From Pseudomonadota bacterium (lineage in GTDB: Bacteria > Myxococcota > Polyangia > GCA-2747355 > JACKDQ01): DNA of 6,850 nt. The translations under genes were made by a program, and so were the position numbers. Positions 1 to 6,021 of this stretch are shown piece after piece; the stretch's first letter is position 1; the number at the start of each line of letters is the position of its first letter. The notes under the pieces are model-generated. The model was not told where the DNA came from, searched no databases, and saw nothing but the letters and a program-made list of their open reading frames with translations. The stretch lies in the NCBI GenBank assembly GCA_030591195.1, contig JAUVBO010000142.1, positions 1 through 6,850 on the forward strand, written 5' to 3'.

Positions 1-242
1 CCGAGGGCCAGCAGGGGGATCTGGGACGGCGGGAGGGCGTGGGAAAACCCCCCCGTGCGGCCGGGCTTGCTGGTGACGAGCCCGGCCGCGCCGAGGCTCG
101 TCAGCAGCTTGGCGACGAACGGCCGGTTGAGCTGCCGGCGCGACGCGATCTCGTCGGCGGTGAGGGTCTTCGTGCCGCCGTCGTAGACCTCGGCCAGGAG
201 GGTCATCGAGGCGAGCGCCGACTCGAGGGACTTGCTGAGCAT
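1..242 (-). CDS. Rrf2-family transcriptional regulator, N-terminal part (truncated by window edge)
   Basis: The 80 visible codons encode the winged helix-turn-helix start of an Rrf2-family DNA-binding protein. It begins MLSKSLESAL, followed by a helix pair (residues about 28-55, TADEIASRRQLNRPFVAKLL) and the family's wing signature GRTGGF at residues 61-66, then ALPPSQIPLL. Rrf2 proteins such as NsrR, IscR and RsrR usually sense NO, FeS status or redox through a cysteine-ligated cluster. Those cysteines lie beyond the window, so the sensed signal is unknown. The ATG overlaps the stop of the upstream NrfD-family gene as TGATG, and only a weak AGG precedes it, so translation is probably coupled. 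As the last visible gene of the operon it may control the respiratory genes around it; an NsrR-like nitrosative-stress role would suit a nitrate-reducing locus but is inference. Family call is firm, subfamily is not. Confidence 0.85.
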   Translation of the reverse strand, partial: MLSKSLESALASMTLLAEVYDGGTKTLTADEIASRRQLNRPFVAKLLTSLGAAGLVTSKPGRTGGFSHALPPSQIPLLAL

Positions 243-1492
243 CAGCGAGCCTGGTCTGGTGCCCGGGCGAGGGCGTGGCGGCCGCTGAGCACCGGCACGG
301 CGATCTTGATCGCCACGGTGTAGATCATCAGGCCCAAGGCCCAGATCCCGGCGGTGACCTTCCACTCGATGGTGCTCGGCAAGTACTCGACGATCTCGTG
401 CAGCGCGCTGGGGATGAAGCCCGGCACCACCAGCCCCATGCCCTTCTCGATCCAAACTCCGATGAAGCTCATCACGCAGGCGGCGATCAGCAGGGCGCGG
501 CGCTCGAGGAGCCGGGGGGCGAAGAGCATCACGCCGGAGGTGGCGTTGAGCGCGATGGCGGTCCAGATCCAGGGCACGAGCCTGCCGTGGCCGTGGAGGC
601 CGAAGAAGAGATAGCTCGCCGAGGCCGTGTGGCCGCTGCCGGTGTAGAACTCGGTGAACAGCTCGCTGATCAGCATGAAGAGGTTGACCAGCACCGTGAT
701 CCGGAGGATCGAGGCCAGCGTCTGCAGCGGCCGGTCGGCGACCTTGTACTCGGTCAGCCGGCGCAGCAGGCTCAGGGCGACGATCAGGAACGCTGGCCCG
801 GCGATGAAGGCCGAGACGAGGAAGCGCGGCGCGAGCAGCGCCGAGTTCCACAGCGGTCGGCCGCCGAGGCCGCTGAAGAGGAAGGCGGTGACGGTGTGGA
901 TCGAGATCGCCCAGACGATCGAGACGAAGACGAACGGCACGTACCAGCGGCGGCGCGGCTCGCGCCCGCGGAAGCGGGTGTAGAGCAGGTAGCCGCAGAT
1001 GTGCAGGTTGAGCAGCAGGTAGCCGTTGAGCACGACCACATCCCAGGCGAGCATCGACAGCGGCCAGTTGAACTGGCCGATGCCCGGTACCAGGTGCCAG
1101 AACCGGTCGGGCCGGCCGAGGTCGACCAGGACGAAGCACATCGCCATCACGATCGCCGCGACCGCCAGCAGCTCGCCGAAGATCACCACGTCGTGCATTT
1201 CGCGGTCGTGGTAGAGGTAGGCGGGGATGACCATCATTACGCCCCCGGCGGCGACACCGACGAGGAAGGTGAAGTTGGCGATGTACAGACCCCACGAGAC
1301 GTGGTCGGTCATGTTGGTCAGCTGCATCCCGCCCGACACCTGCTGGGCCCAGGCGTTGGCGCCGACCAGCGCCACGGCGGTCAGCGCGAACATCCAGGCG
1401 TAGAAGGCGAAGCTTCCATCGGTGGCGAGCACGCAGGCGCGCCAGAGGAACCGCAGGTAGGGGTATCGCCCGCTGCCGTCGCTGTCGCTCAT
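242..1492 (-). CDS. nrfD: NrfD/DsrP/HmcC-type membrane subunit of a quinol-interacting respiratory complex
   Basis: This 416-residue integral membrane protein belongs to the NrfD (polysulfide reductase membrane subunit) family, which exchanges electrons between the quinone pool and a partner FeS protein. About ten hydrophobic segments can be read, near residues 28-46, 67-92, 103-124, 145-171, 185-207, 219-243, 259-283, 304-325, 333-350 and 379-402. Family-typical stretches include WGLYIANFTFLVGVAAGG (67-84), VDLGRPDRFWHL (123-134) and IEKGMGLVVPGFIPS (348-362). The length and ten helices fit the long DsrP/HmcC type better than the roughly 320-residue, eight-helix NrfD/PsrC type. The chosen ATG has GGAGG eight bases upstream. 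An in-frame ATG at 1513, seven codons earlier and forming TGATG with the upstream stop, lacks a ribosome site. The gene lies directly after the FeS-protein gene and is co-oriented with the tetrahaem cytochrome gene, giving an NrfBCD-like order. Electron delivery to Nap is inferred from its position. Confidence 0.92.
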   Translation of the reverse strand: MSDSDGSGRYPYLRFLWRACVLATDGSFAFYAWMFALTAVALVGANAWAQQVSGGMQLTNMTDHVSWGLYIANFTFLVGVAAGGVMMVIPAYLYHDREMHDVVIFGELLAVAAIVMAMCFVLVDLGRPDRFWHLVPGIGQFNWPLSMLAWDVVVLNGYLLLNLHICGYLLYTRFRGREPRRRWYVPFVFVSIVWAISIHTVTAFLFSGLGGRPLWNSALLAPRFLVSAFIAGPAFLIVALSLLRRLTEYKVADRPLQTLASILRITVLVNLFMLISELFTEFYTGSGHTASASYLFFGLHGHGRLVPWIWTAIALNATSGVMLFAPRLLERRALLIAACVMSFIGVWIEKGMGLVVPGFIPSALHEIVEYLPSTIEWKVTAGIWALGLMIYTVAIKIAVPVLSGRHALARAPDQAR

Positions 1493-1500
1493 CGGTGTGG

Positions 1501-1506
1501 CCTCCA
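1501..1506 (-). promoter_or_regulatory. Ribosome binding site that decides the NrfD-family start
   Basis: TGGAGG on the minus strand lies eight bases before the ATG at 1492-1490. It supports that start over the in-frame ATG at 1513-1511, whose upstream sequence is pyrimidine-rich with no Shine-Dalgarno match. The site falls within the seven extra codons that the earlier start would add. Confidence 0.65.
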
Positions 1507-1512
1507 CTGCCA

Positions 1513-2460
1513 TCACTGGGCGAAGAAGTAGAAGAACCGCGGTACCGTGCCCTGGTCTTCCTTGAGCACATAGACCCGCTTCTTCGCCAGCAGATAGCGG
1601 ATCTCCGACTTGGGGTCGGCCAGGTTGCCAAAGACTCGCGCCCCGGCGGGGCAGGCCTCGAGGCAGGCTGGCAGCCGCCCCTCGCGCGTGCGGTGCAGGC
1701 AGAAGGTGCACTTCTCCATCACGCTCTTGGGGCGGACGCGGTTCGAGAGGTAGCCCTGCTCGGCGGTGACCTCATCGGCGGGGATCTCGGGCTTCCACCA
1801 GTTGAACCGCCGCGCGTGGTAGGGGCAGGCTGCCTCGCAGTAGCGGCAGCCGATGCACCAGTTGTAGTCGATGACCACCAGCCCGTCGGGCTCCTTCCAG
1901 GTGGCCCGTACCGGGCAGACGTTGACGCAGGGGGGCTTCTCGCAGTGGTGGCACTGCACCGGCATGTAGAACTTGTCCTCGCGTGGCACCGGGTGGCTGT
2001 ATTCAGCGGTGCCCTTGGCGAGGTCCATGCTGCCCTGGCTCATCTCGAAGACGCGGATGTAGCTGTTGTGGCTGCGCCGGTCGTGGTTGTTTTCCCGGTG
2101 GCAGGCCTCGGCGCACTGGCGGCAGCCGAGGCAATTGGTCAGGTTCAGCGCGTAGGCGAAGCGGGTATTACTCGCCGGTTGGGGATCGCCGATCCGCACC
2201 TTGGCCTGGTAGTCACGCAGCGTCTCGGCCTCGAGGCGAGCGAAGATCTTCTTCTTCTGCTCGTCGGTCAGCTCCCGGTAGTGGTTCTGGAGCAGCTCCT
2301 CCTTGCTGACCTCGCGGGAGAAGGCCGATAGCGGCTCCAGCGCCTTGACGAAGGCCGCGACGCCGACGCCGGCCCCGCCGAGCTTGAACAGCGTGCGGCG
2401 GCTGAAGCCGCGACCACTGTCCTGGCTGAGGTCGCGGTCACTGTCTTGTGCCTTGCTCAA
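1513..2460 (-). CDS. Tat-exported ferredoxin-like subunit with four [4Fe-4S] motifs (NrfC/DsrO/HmcB type)
   Basis: This 315-residue protein carries a twin-arginine signal (SRRTLFK, residues 20-26, then a hydrophobic stretch to about 38), so it is probably exported folded to the periplasmic face. Sixteen cysteines form four cluster-binding groups: C110/113/116/120, C170/173/178/182, C202/205/208/212 and C251/254/266/270. This is the ferredoxin layout of NrfC, DsrO, HmcB and PsrB, electron-transfer partners of NrfD-type membrane proteins. The start is TTG at 2460-2458: GAGGGAG lies seven bases upstream, and TTGA overlaps the TGA stop of the cytochrome gene, the same geometry as an ATGA coupling. 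No ATG start lies near this position, and reading further upstream merely crosses the cytochrome gene in the wrong frame. It likely relays electrons between the downstream NrfD-family protein and the upstream tetrahaem cytochrome. It differs from NapG in having the NrfD-type partner next door and no NapH. Confidence 0.93.
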   Translation of the reverse strand: MSKAQDSDRDLSQDSGRGFSRRTLFKLGGAGVGVAAFVKALEPLSAFSREVSKEELLQNHYRELTDEQKKKIFARLEAETLRDYQAKVRIGDPQPASNTRFAYALNLTNCLGCRQCAEACHRENNHDRRSHNSYIRVFEMSQGSMDLAKGTAEYSHPVPREDKFYMPVQCHHCEKPPCVNVCPVRATWKEPDGLVVIDYNWCIGCRYCEAACPYHARRFNWWKPEIPADEVTAEQGYLSNRVRPKSVMEKCTFCLHRTREGRLPACLEACPAGARVFGNLADPKSEIRYLLAKKRVYVLKEDQGTVPRFFYFFAQ

Positions 2461-3107
2461 TGTTTTTCTCCCTCGAGCGCGACGTTGTCCCCGGCGAGTC
2501 GCCGGTACCGCGCTCGCGGCGCTGGGACCACCGCGGGGATCGCCGGCCGGTGAGGGTTGTGACAGTCGAGACAGTGATTGCGGTCGCGGGGACCACGGTC
2601 GAGGTCCCAGTAGCCGGTCATCCCGCCGTGGATGCCGCGCTCGAAGTCGCGCTTCTGGCTGCTGTGGCACTGGCCGCAGAGCTCCATCACTCGGCCGTAG
2701 GCGACGGTGCGGCCGCTGGAGAGGTGGAAGCGTTCGAAGCGGGGGGGCTGGTGGCAAGAGCCGCAGGTTTGGTCGCCGTGGACGAGCTTGATCCCTCGAT
2801 GGAACGCCTCGAGGTGCGTCGCGTGCTCGTTGCTCTTCTTCGGCTGGATGAGCCGGTGGCAGGTGGCGCAGCGCACCCGCACTGGCAGGCCGCTGATCGG
2901 ATCCCGTCGGCCGGTGTTCATGCCGAGCTGCGTGTACGGCATGTGCACCCGGCTCGAAAAGCGCGTCTTGGTGACCCCCCTTTTCGATTTGTAGGGCATC
3001 GCCGACCAGCCACGAGGATCGCTCTGGTCTGCCTGCCGATCGCCGCAAGCCAGGCCGACGACCAGAGCAACCGATGGAATCCAATATGTTTTTATTGGCT
3101 GTCGCAT
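2457..3107 (-). CDS. Periplasmic tetrahaem c-type cytochrome
   Basis: A 216-residue exported multihaem cytochrome with four CXXCH haem-attachment motifs: CATCH (80-84), CGSCH (115-119), CGQCH (144-148) and CLDCH (179-183). Extra histidines such as H95, H98, H103, H110, H128, H160 and H186 could supply distal ligands for bis-His haems. The N-terminus is a short export signal (basic start, then hydrophobic WIPSVALVVGLA, residues 9-20) followed by cysteine 21; the LAC-G context only loosely resembles a lipobox. The ATG at 3107 has AGGGG five bases upstream. It is the first gene of the minus-strand operon and overlaps the FeS-protein start. Its position matches NrfB in NrfBCD or DsrJ in DsrJOP, although DsrJ has three haems and NrfB five. 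It probably passes electrons to NapB/NapA; that partner is inferred. NapM of sulfate reducers is also a tetrahaem cytochrome in a nap locus, but I cannot establish orthology by eye. Confidence 0.9.
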   Translation of the reverse strand: MRQPIKTYWIPSVALVVGLACGDRQADQSDPRGWSAMPYKSKRGVTKTRFSSRVHMPYTQLGMNTGRRDPISGLPVRVRCATCHRLIQPKKSNEHATHLEAFHRGIKLVHGDQTCGSCHQPPRFERFHLSSGRTVAYGRVMELCGQCHSSQKRDFERGIHGGMTGYWDLDRGPRDRNHCLDCHNPHRPAIPAVVPAPRARYRRLAGDNVALEGEKH

Positions 3108-3243
3108 CACCACCCCTGGATCTTCTCCAGCGTTACTCCCTCCTTGTAGCGTGGTTCTTGAGCTATTTCCAGATAAAACGACAACTTTATCTTGATTTGT
3201 CGGCGGCCATCTGGAACATTGTGCTGCAGTAGCAGAGGAGGCA
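3108..3243. promoter_or_regulatory. Divergent promoter/operator region between the cytochrome operon and napDAB
   Basis: This 136-base gap separates two outward-facing gene sets, so it must hold promoters for both directions unless transcription enters from elsewhere. It is clearly richer in A+T than its surroundings, especially 3155-3200. I found no convincing pair of sigma-70 -35/-10 boxes in either direction, and no full FNR box (TTGAT-N4-ATCAA): TTGAT at 3192-3196 has no matching second half. The clearest feature is an inverted repeat at 3171-3192. A second purine-rich ribosome-site-like stretch, AAGGAGGG, is at 3138-3145 on the minus strand with no good start codon near it. Confidence 0.6.
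3171..3192. promoter_or_regulatory. Perfect 7-bp inverted repeat, candidate operator
   Basis: AGATAAA (3171-3177) is followed after eight bases by its exact complement TTTATCT (3186-3192), giving a 22-base dyad in the middle of the divergent intergenic region. A second inverted repeat is interleaved with it: CGACAA at 3179-3184 and TTGTCG at 3197-3202, twelve bases apart. Dyads of this size suit a dimeric regulator such as the Rrf2 protein encoded at the end of the minus-strand operon, or a CRP/FNR-type protein, but neither consensus is matched. A chance match in AT-rich sequence is possible. Confidence 0.4.
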
Positions 3244-3594
3244 GTGGTCGGTCCGATGGCGATCTGCGGCTTGGTGATAACGCTCGAAGGCGACGCGCCG
3301 CAGCGCGCGGCGACCCTCGCGCGGCTTGCCGACGAGCCGGGCATCACCGTTGGCTGGCCGGCGGCGGAGGATCAGGAGGTGGTGGCCGAGGCGGCGCGGG
3401 TGCCGGCGGTGCTCGAGTCCGAGGGCAAGGCCGAGTACCTCGCGCGGTGGCGTCGGGTCGCCGAGCTGAGCGGCGTCGCCCACGTCGATCTCGCCTACGT
3501 GCACTATGACGAATCCGATGGCGTCGACGACACCGGTCGCGCCGGGTACTCCGATGAACCGATCTCGGGTGCCAACGGGGAGCCTGGCGAATGA
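3244..3594 (+). CDS. napD: NapD, Tat proofreading chaperone for NapA
   Basis: NapD is a small cytoplasmic ferredoxin-fold protein that binds the twin-arginine signal of NapA and holds back export until the cofactor is loaded. The 116-residue product shows the family pattern: an opening strand ICGLVITLEG (about 7-16), a helix with LARLADEPGITVGW (about 25-38), and a closing block LSGVAHVDLAYVHYDE matching the V-x-x-V-x-L-x-Y end of the NapD core. It is longer than E. coli NapD (87 residues) because of a few extra residues after the second strand and an acidic, glycine-rich tail. The start is uncertain. GTG at 3244 sits two bases after AGGAGG, or five after the GAGG at 3235-3238. The in-frame ATG at 3256 lies fourteen bases after it. 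The stop overlaps the napA start as ATGA, and napD leads napDAB as in many nap loci. Confidence 0.88.
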   Translation: MVGPMAICGLVITLEGDAPQRAATLARLADEPGITVGWPAAEDQEVVAEAARVPAVLESEGKAEYLARWRRVAELSGVAHVDLAYVHYDESDGVDDTGRAGYSDEPISGANGEPGE

Positions 3595-6002
3595 GCAAGC
3601 TAGACCGGAGGGAGTTCATCAAGGCCTCGGCGATGGCCGCGGCCGCTGCGGCAGCGTCGGGACCGCTGGGCGCCGCCGCTGCGTCGGCGTCGCCTGACCA
3701 CGGCCAGACCGACGCCCGGGGCGTTAGCTGGCACAAGGCGCCGTGTCGCTTCTGCGGCACCGGCTGCCACGTGCTGGTCGGCGTCAAGGGCGGCAAGGTG
3801 GTCAGCATCGCGGGCGATCCGAAGGCCGACGTCAACAAGGGCCTGCTCTGCGTCAAGGGCTACCACGTCGGGCTGGCGATCTACGGCAAGGACCGGCTGA
3901 CCCGTCCGCTGCTGCGGCAGGGCGATCGCTACGTACCGATCTCGTGGGACAAGGCGCTGACGATCATCGCCGAGCGGATCAAGGCTCACCCCGATCGTTT
4001 CGCCTTCTACGGCAGCGGTCAGTGGACGATCCCCGAGGGATACGCCTCCCAGAAGCTGATGAAGGGCGGCCTGAGCAACAACCACATCGATCCGAACGCT
4101 CGGCTCTGCATGGCCTCGGCGGTGACCGGGTTCATCGCCACCTACGGCGTCGACGAGCCGGCCGGTTGCTACCAGGACCTCGACGCCTGTGACGTGTTGA
4201 TCATGTGGGGCAACAACCCGGCCGAGATGCACCCGGTGCTCTTCTCGCGGGTGATCGATCGTCGCTCGCGCGGCCAGAAGGTGATGCTGATCGACCTCGG
4301 CACCCGCCGCACGCGCACCACGTCGCACTGCGAGCACTACCTCGAGTTCAAGCCCCACACCGACCTGGCGATCGCCAACGGCATCGCCCACTTGCTGGTC
4401 AACAGCGGCACCTACGACAAGGACTTCGTCGCCAATCACTGCAACTTCCGCGCGGACAGCACCCCACCGGCGCTCAAGGGCAAGGCGATCTCCTTCGAAG
4501 AGTACAAGAAGTCCCTCGAGCCCTACACTCCCGAGCACGTCGAGAAGATCTCGGGCGTGCCGGCGGCGAAGATCCGCCTGCTCGGCAAGCTCTTCGGCAA
4601 CCCGAAGCTGAAGATCACCTCGCTCTGGTGCATGGGTATGAACCAGCACACCCGGGGCACGGCGATCAACACGCTGGTGCACGGGATCCACCTGCTCAGC
4701 GGCCACTTCGGCAAGCCGGGCGATGCGCCGACCAGCCTCACCGGTCAGCCGAGCGCCTGCGGCACGGTGCGCGAGGTGGGCACGCTGTCCCATGCGCTGC
4801 CCGGTGGTCGCCTGGTGGCCAAGGCCAAGCACCGCGCGTCCGCCGAGAAGCTCTGGAACCTGCCCGCCGGGCGGATCAACGGCAAGCCGGGCTTCCACAC
4901 GATCAAGATGTGGAAGAGCTTCTGCACCCCGACCAAGGAGGGCGGCAAGATCGACACGATCTGGGTTCAGGTGACCAATCCGGCCCAGACCCTGCCCAAC
5001 CTCTCGGAGCTGATCTACGCCAAGCAGAAAAAGGGGCGCGAGGACAAGTTTCTCATCGTCTCCGACCCGTACCCGACCGCCACCACCCGCATCGCGGATC
5101 TGGTGTTGCCGTCGGCGATGTGGGTCGAGAAGAACGGCGTCTTCGGCAACTCCGAGCGTCGGACCCAGCAGTGGTTCCGGCTGGTCAAGCCGCCCGGCGA
5201 GGCGCGCGACGACTGCTGGCAGACGATCGCCGTGGCGCGCAAGCTGTACGACCTCGGCTTCGCCGGGATGCGTGACAAGGACGGCAAGTTCCTCTTCACG
5301 GTCAAGGACGACAAGGGCCGCGAGGTGCCGATCTGGCGCTTCGACAGCTACTACCGAGCCAACGTCGACCGGCACCTGTTCGAGGAGTACCGGGCCTTCA
5401 CCAGGCTGAAGCACAAGGACCTCGCGCCCTACGACGAGTACGTCAAGGCGCGCGGGATGCGCTGGCCGGTGGTCCAGCGCAAGGACGGCAGCTGGCGCGA
5501 GACCCGCTTCCGCTTCTCCGAGTTCGACGACCCCTACGTGAAGAAGGGGGCACGCTTTCAGTTCTACCACTCGACGACCAAGGACGACCGGGCGCAGATC
5601 TGGTTCCGACCCTACGAGCCGCCGCCCGAGTCCCCCGACGCGAAGTACCCCTTCTGGCTCTGCACCGGCCGGGTGCTCGAGCACTGGCACACCGGCACGA
5701 TGACGATGCGCGTGCCCCAGCTACGGCGGGCGATGCCCCGGTCCTACGTCGAGGTCAACCGCGAGGACGCGAAGCGGCTCGGCGTGCGTGACGGCGAGAA
5801 GGTTCGGATCGAGACCCGGCGCGGCAAGCTCGACCTGGTGGCGCGGATCGACTTCCGCGGCTCGCCGCCTCCGGGCTCGCTCTTCATCCCGTTCTTCGAC
5901 GAGACGCTGCTGGTCAACCACCTGACCCTCGAGGCCTACGACCCGTTCTCGAAGCAGTCGGACTACAAGAAATGCGCGGCGCGCCTGGCGCGAGTCGGCT
6001 GA
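3591..6002 (+). CDS. napA: NapA, periplasmic nitrate reductase catalytic subunit
   Basis: NapA reduces nitrate to nitrite in the periplasm using Mo-bis-MGD and one [4Fe-4S] cluster. The 803-residue length is normal for the family. A Tat signal starts at once (DRREFIK, residues 5-11, then an alanine-rich stretch; cleavage probably near 33). Cluster cysteines are C52, C55, C59 and C87, followed by the conserved Lys89 (LLCVKG). The Mo-ligand cysteine is C173 in NARLCMASAV. Other NapA signatures are GMNQHTRGT (349-357), GQPSACGTVREVG (385-397) and the C-terminal dinucleotide-binding block with TGRVLEHWHTGTMT. The start overlaps the napD stop (ATGA), with GGGGAG eight bases upstream. No frameshift or missing key residue is seen. 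The GQPSACGT and LEHWHTGT motifs, together with napD and napB neighbours, separate it from assimilatory NasA and formate dehydrogenase. Confidence 0.98.
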   Translation: MSKLDRREFIKASAMAAAAAAASGPLGAAAASASPDHGQTDARGVSWHKAPCRFCGTGCHVLVGVKGGKVVSIAGDPKADVNKGLLCVKGYHVGLAIYGKDRLTRPLLRQGDRYVPISWDKALTIIAERIKAHPDRFAFYGSGQWTIPEGYASQKLMKGGLSNNHIDPNARLCMASAVTGFIATYGVDEPAGCYQDLDACDVLIMWGNNPAEMHPVLFSRVIDRRSRGQKVMLIDLGTRRTRTTSHCEHYLEFKPHTDLAIANGIAHLLVNSGTYDKDFVANHCNFRADSTPPALKGKAISFEEYKKSLEPYTPEHVEKISGVPAAKIRLLGKLFGNPKLKITSLWCMGMNQHTRGTAINTLVHGIHLLSGHFGKPGDAPTSLTGQPSACGTVREVGTLSHALPGGRLVAKAKHRASAEKLWNLPAGRINGKPGFHTIKMWKSFCTPTKEGGKIDTIWVQVTNPAQTLPNLSELIYAKQKKGREDKFLIVSDPYPTATTRIADLVLPSAMWVEKNGVFGNSERRTQQWFRLVKPPGEARDDCWQTIAVARKLYDLGFAGMRDKDGKFLFTVKDDKGREVPIWRFDSYYRANVDRHLFEEYRAFTRLKHKDLAPYDEYVKARGMRWPVVQRKDGSWRETRFRFSEFDDPYVKKGARFQFYHSTTKDDRAQIWFRPYEPPPESPDAKYPFWLCTGRVLEHWHTGTMTMRVPQLRRAMPRSYVEVNREDAKRLGVRDGEKVRIETRRGKLDLVARIDFRGSPPPGSLFIPFFDETLLVNHLTLEAYDPFSKQSDYKKCAARLARVG

Positions 6003-6021
6003 GACGAGAGGGGGACCCGCG

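Noticed and set aside
275..1531. A 418-codon open frame on the plus strand opposite the NrfD-family gene.
   Set aside because: Low-complexity translation rich in E, D, H, R, Q and A with no domain signature; the minus strand encodes an obvious ten-helix membrane protein.
3106..3145. Possible leader peptide on the minus strand after AAGGAGGG, whose stop would overlap the cytochrome start.
   Set aside because: The only start would be CTG and the product just seven residues; nothing beyond the purine-rich stretch supports it.
3192..3205. Possible FNR box beginning with TTGAT.
   Set aside because: The second half-site is CGGCG rather than ATCAA, so only a half match exists.
3108..3347. N-terminal extension of the tetrahaem cytochrome frame reaching into napD.
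   Set aside because: It would overlap napD on the opposite strand and bury the export signal. The ATG at 3107 has its own ribosome site and sits directly before the signal peptide.
3600..5690. A 696-codon open frame on the minus strand opposite napA.
   Set aside because: It is an antisense shadow in GC-rich DNA. Its composition is dominated by V, L, R, A, D and G with no recognisable domain, while the plus strand encodes a complete NapA.
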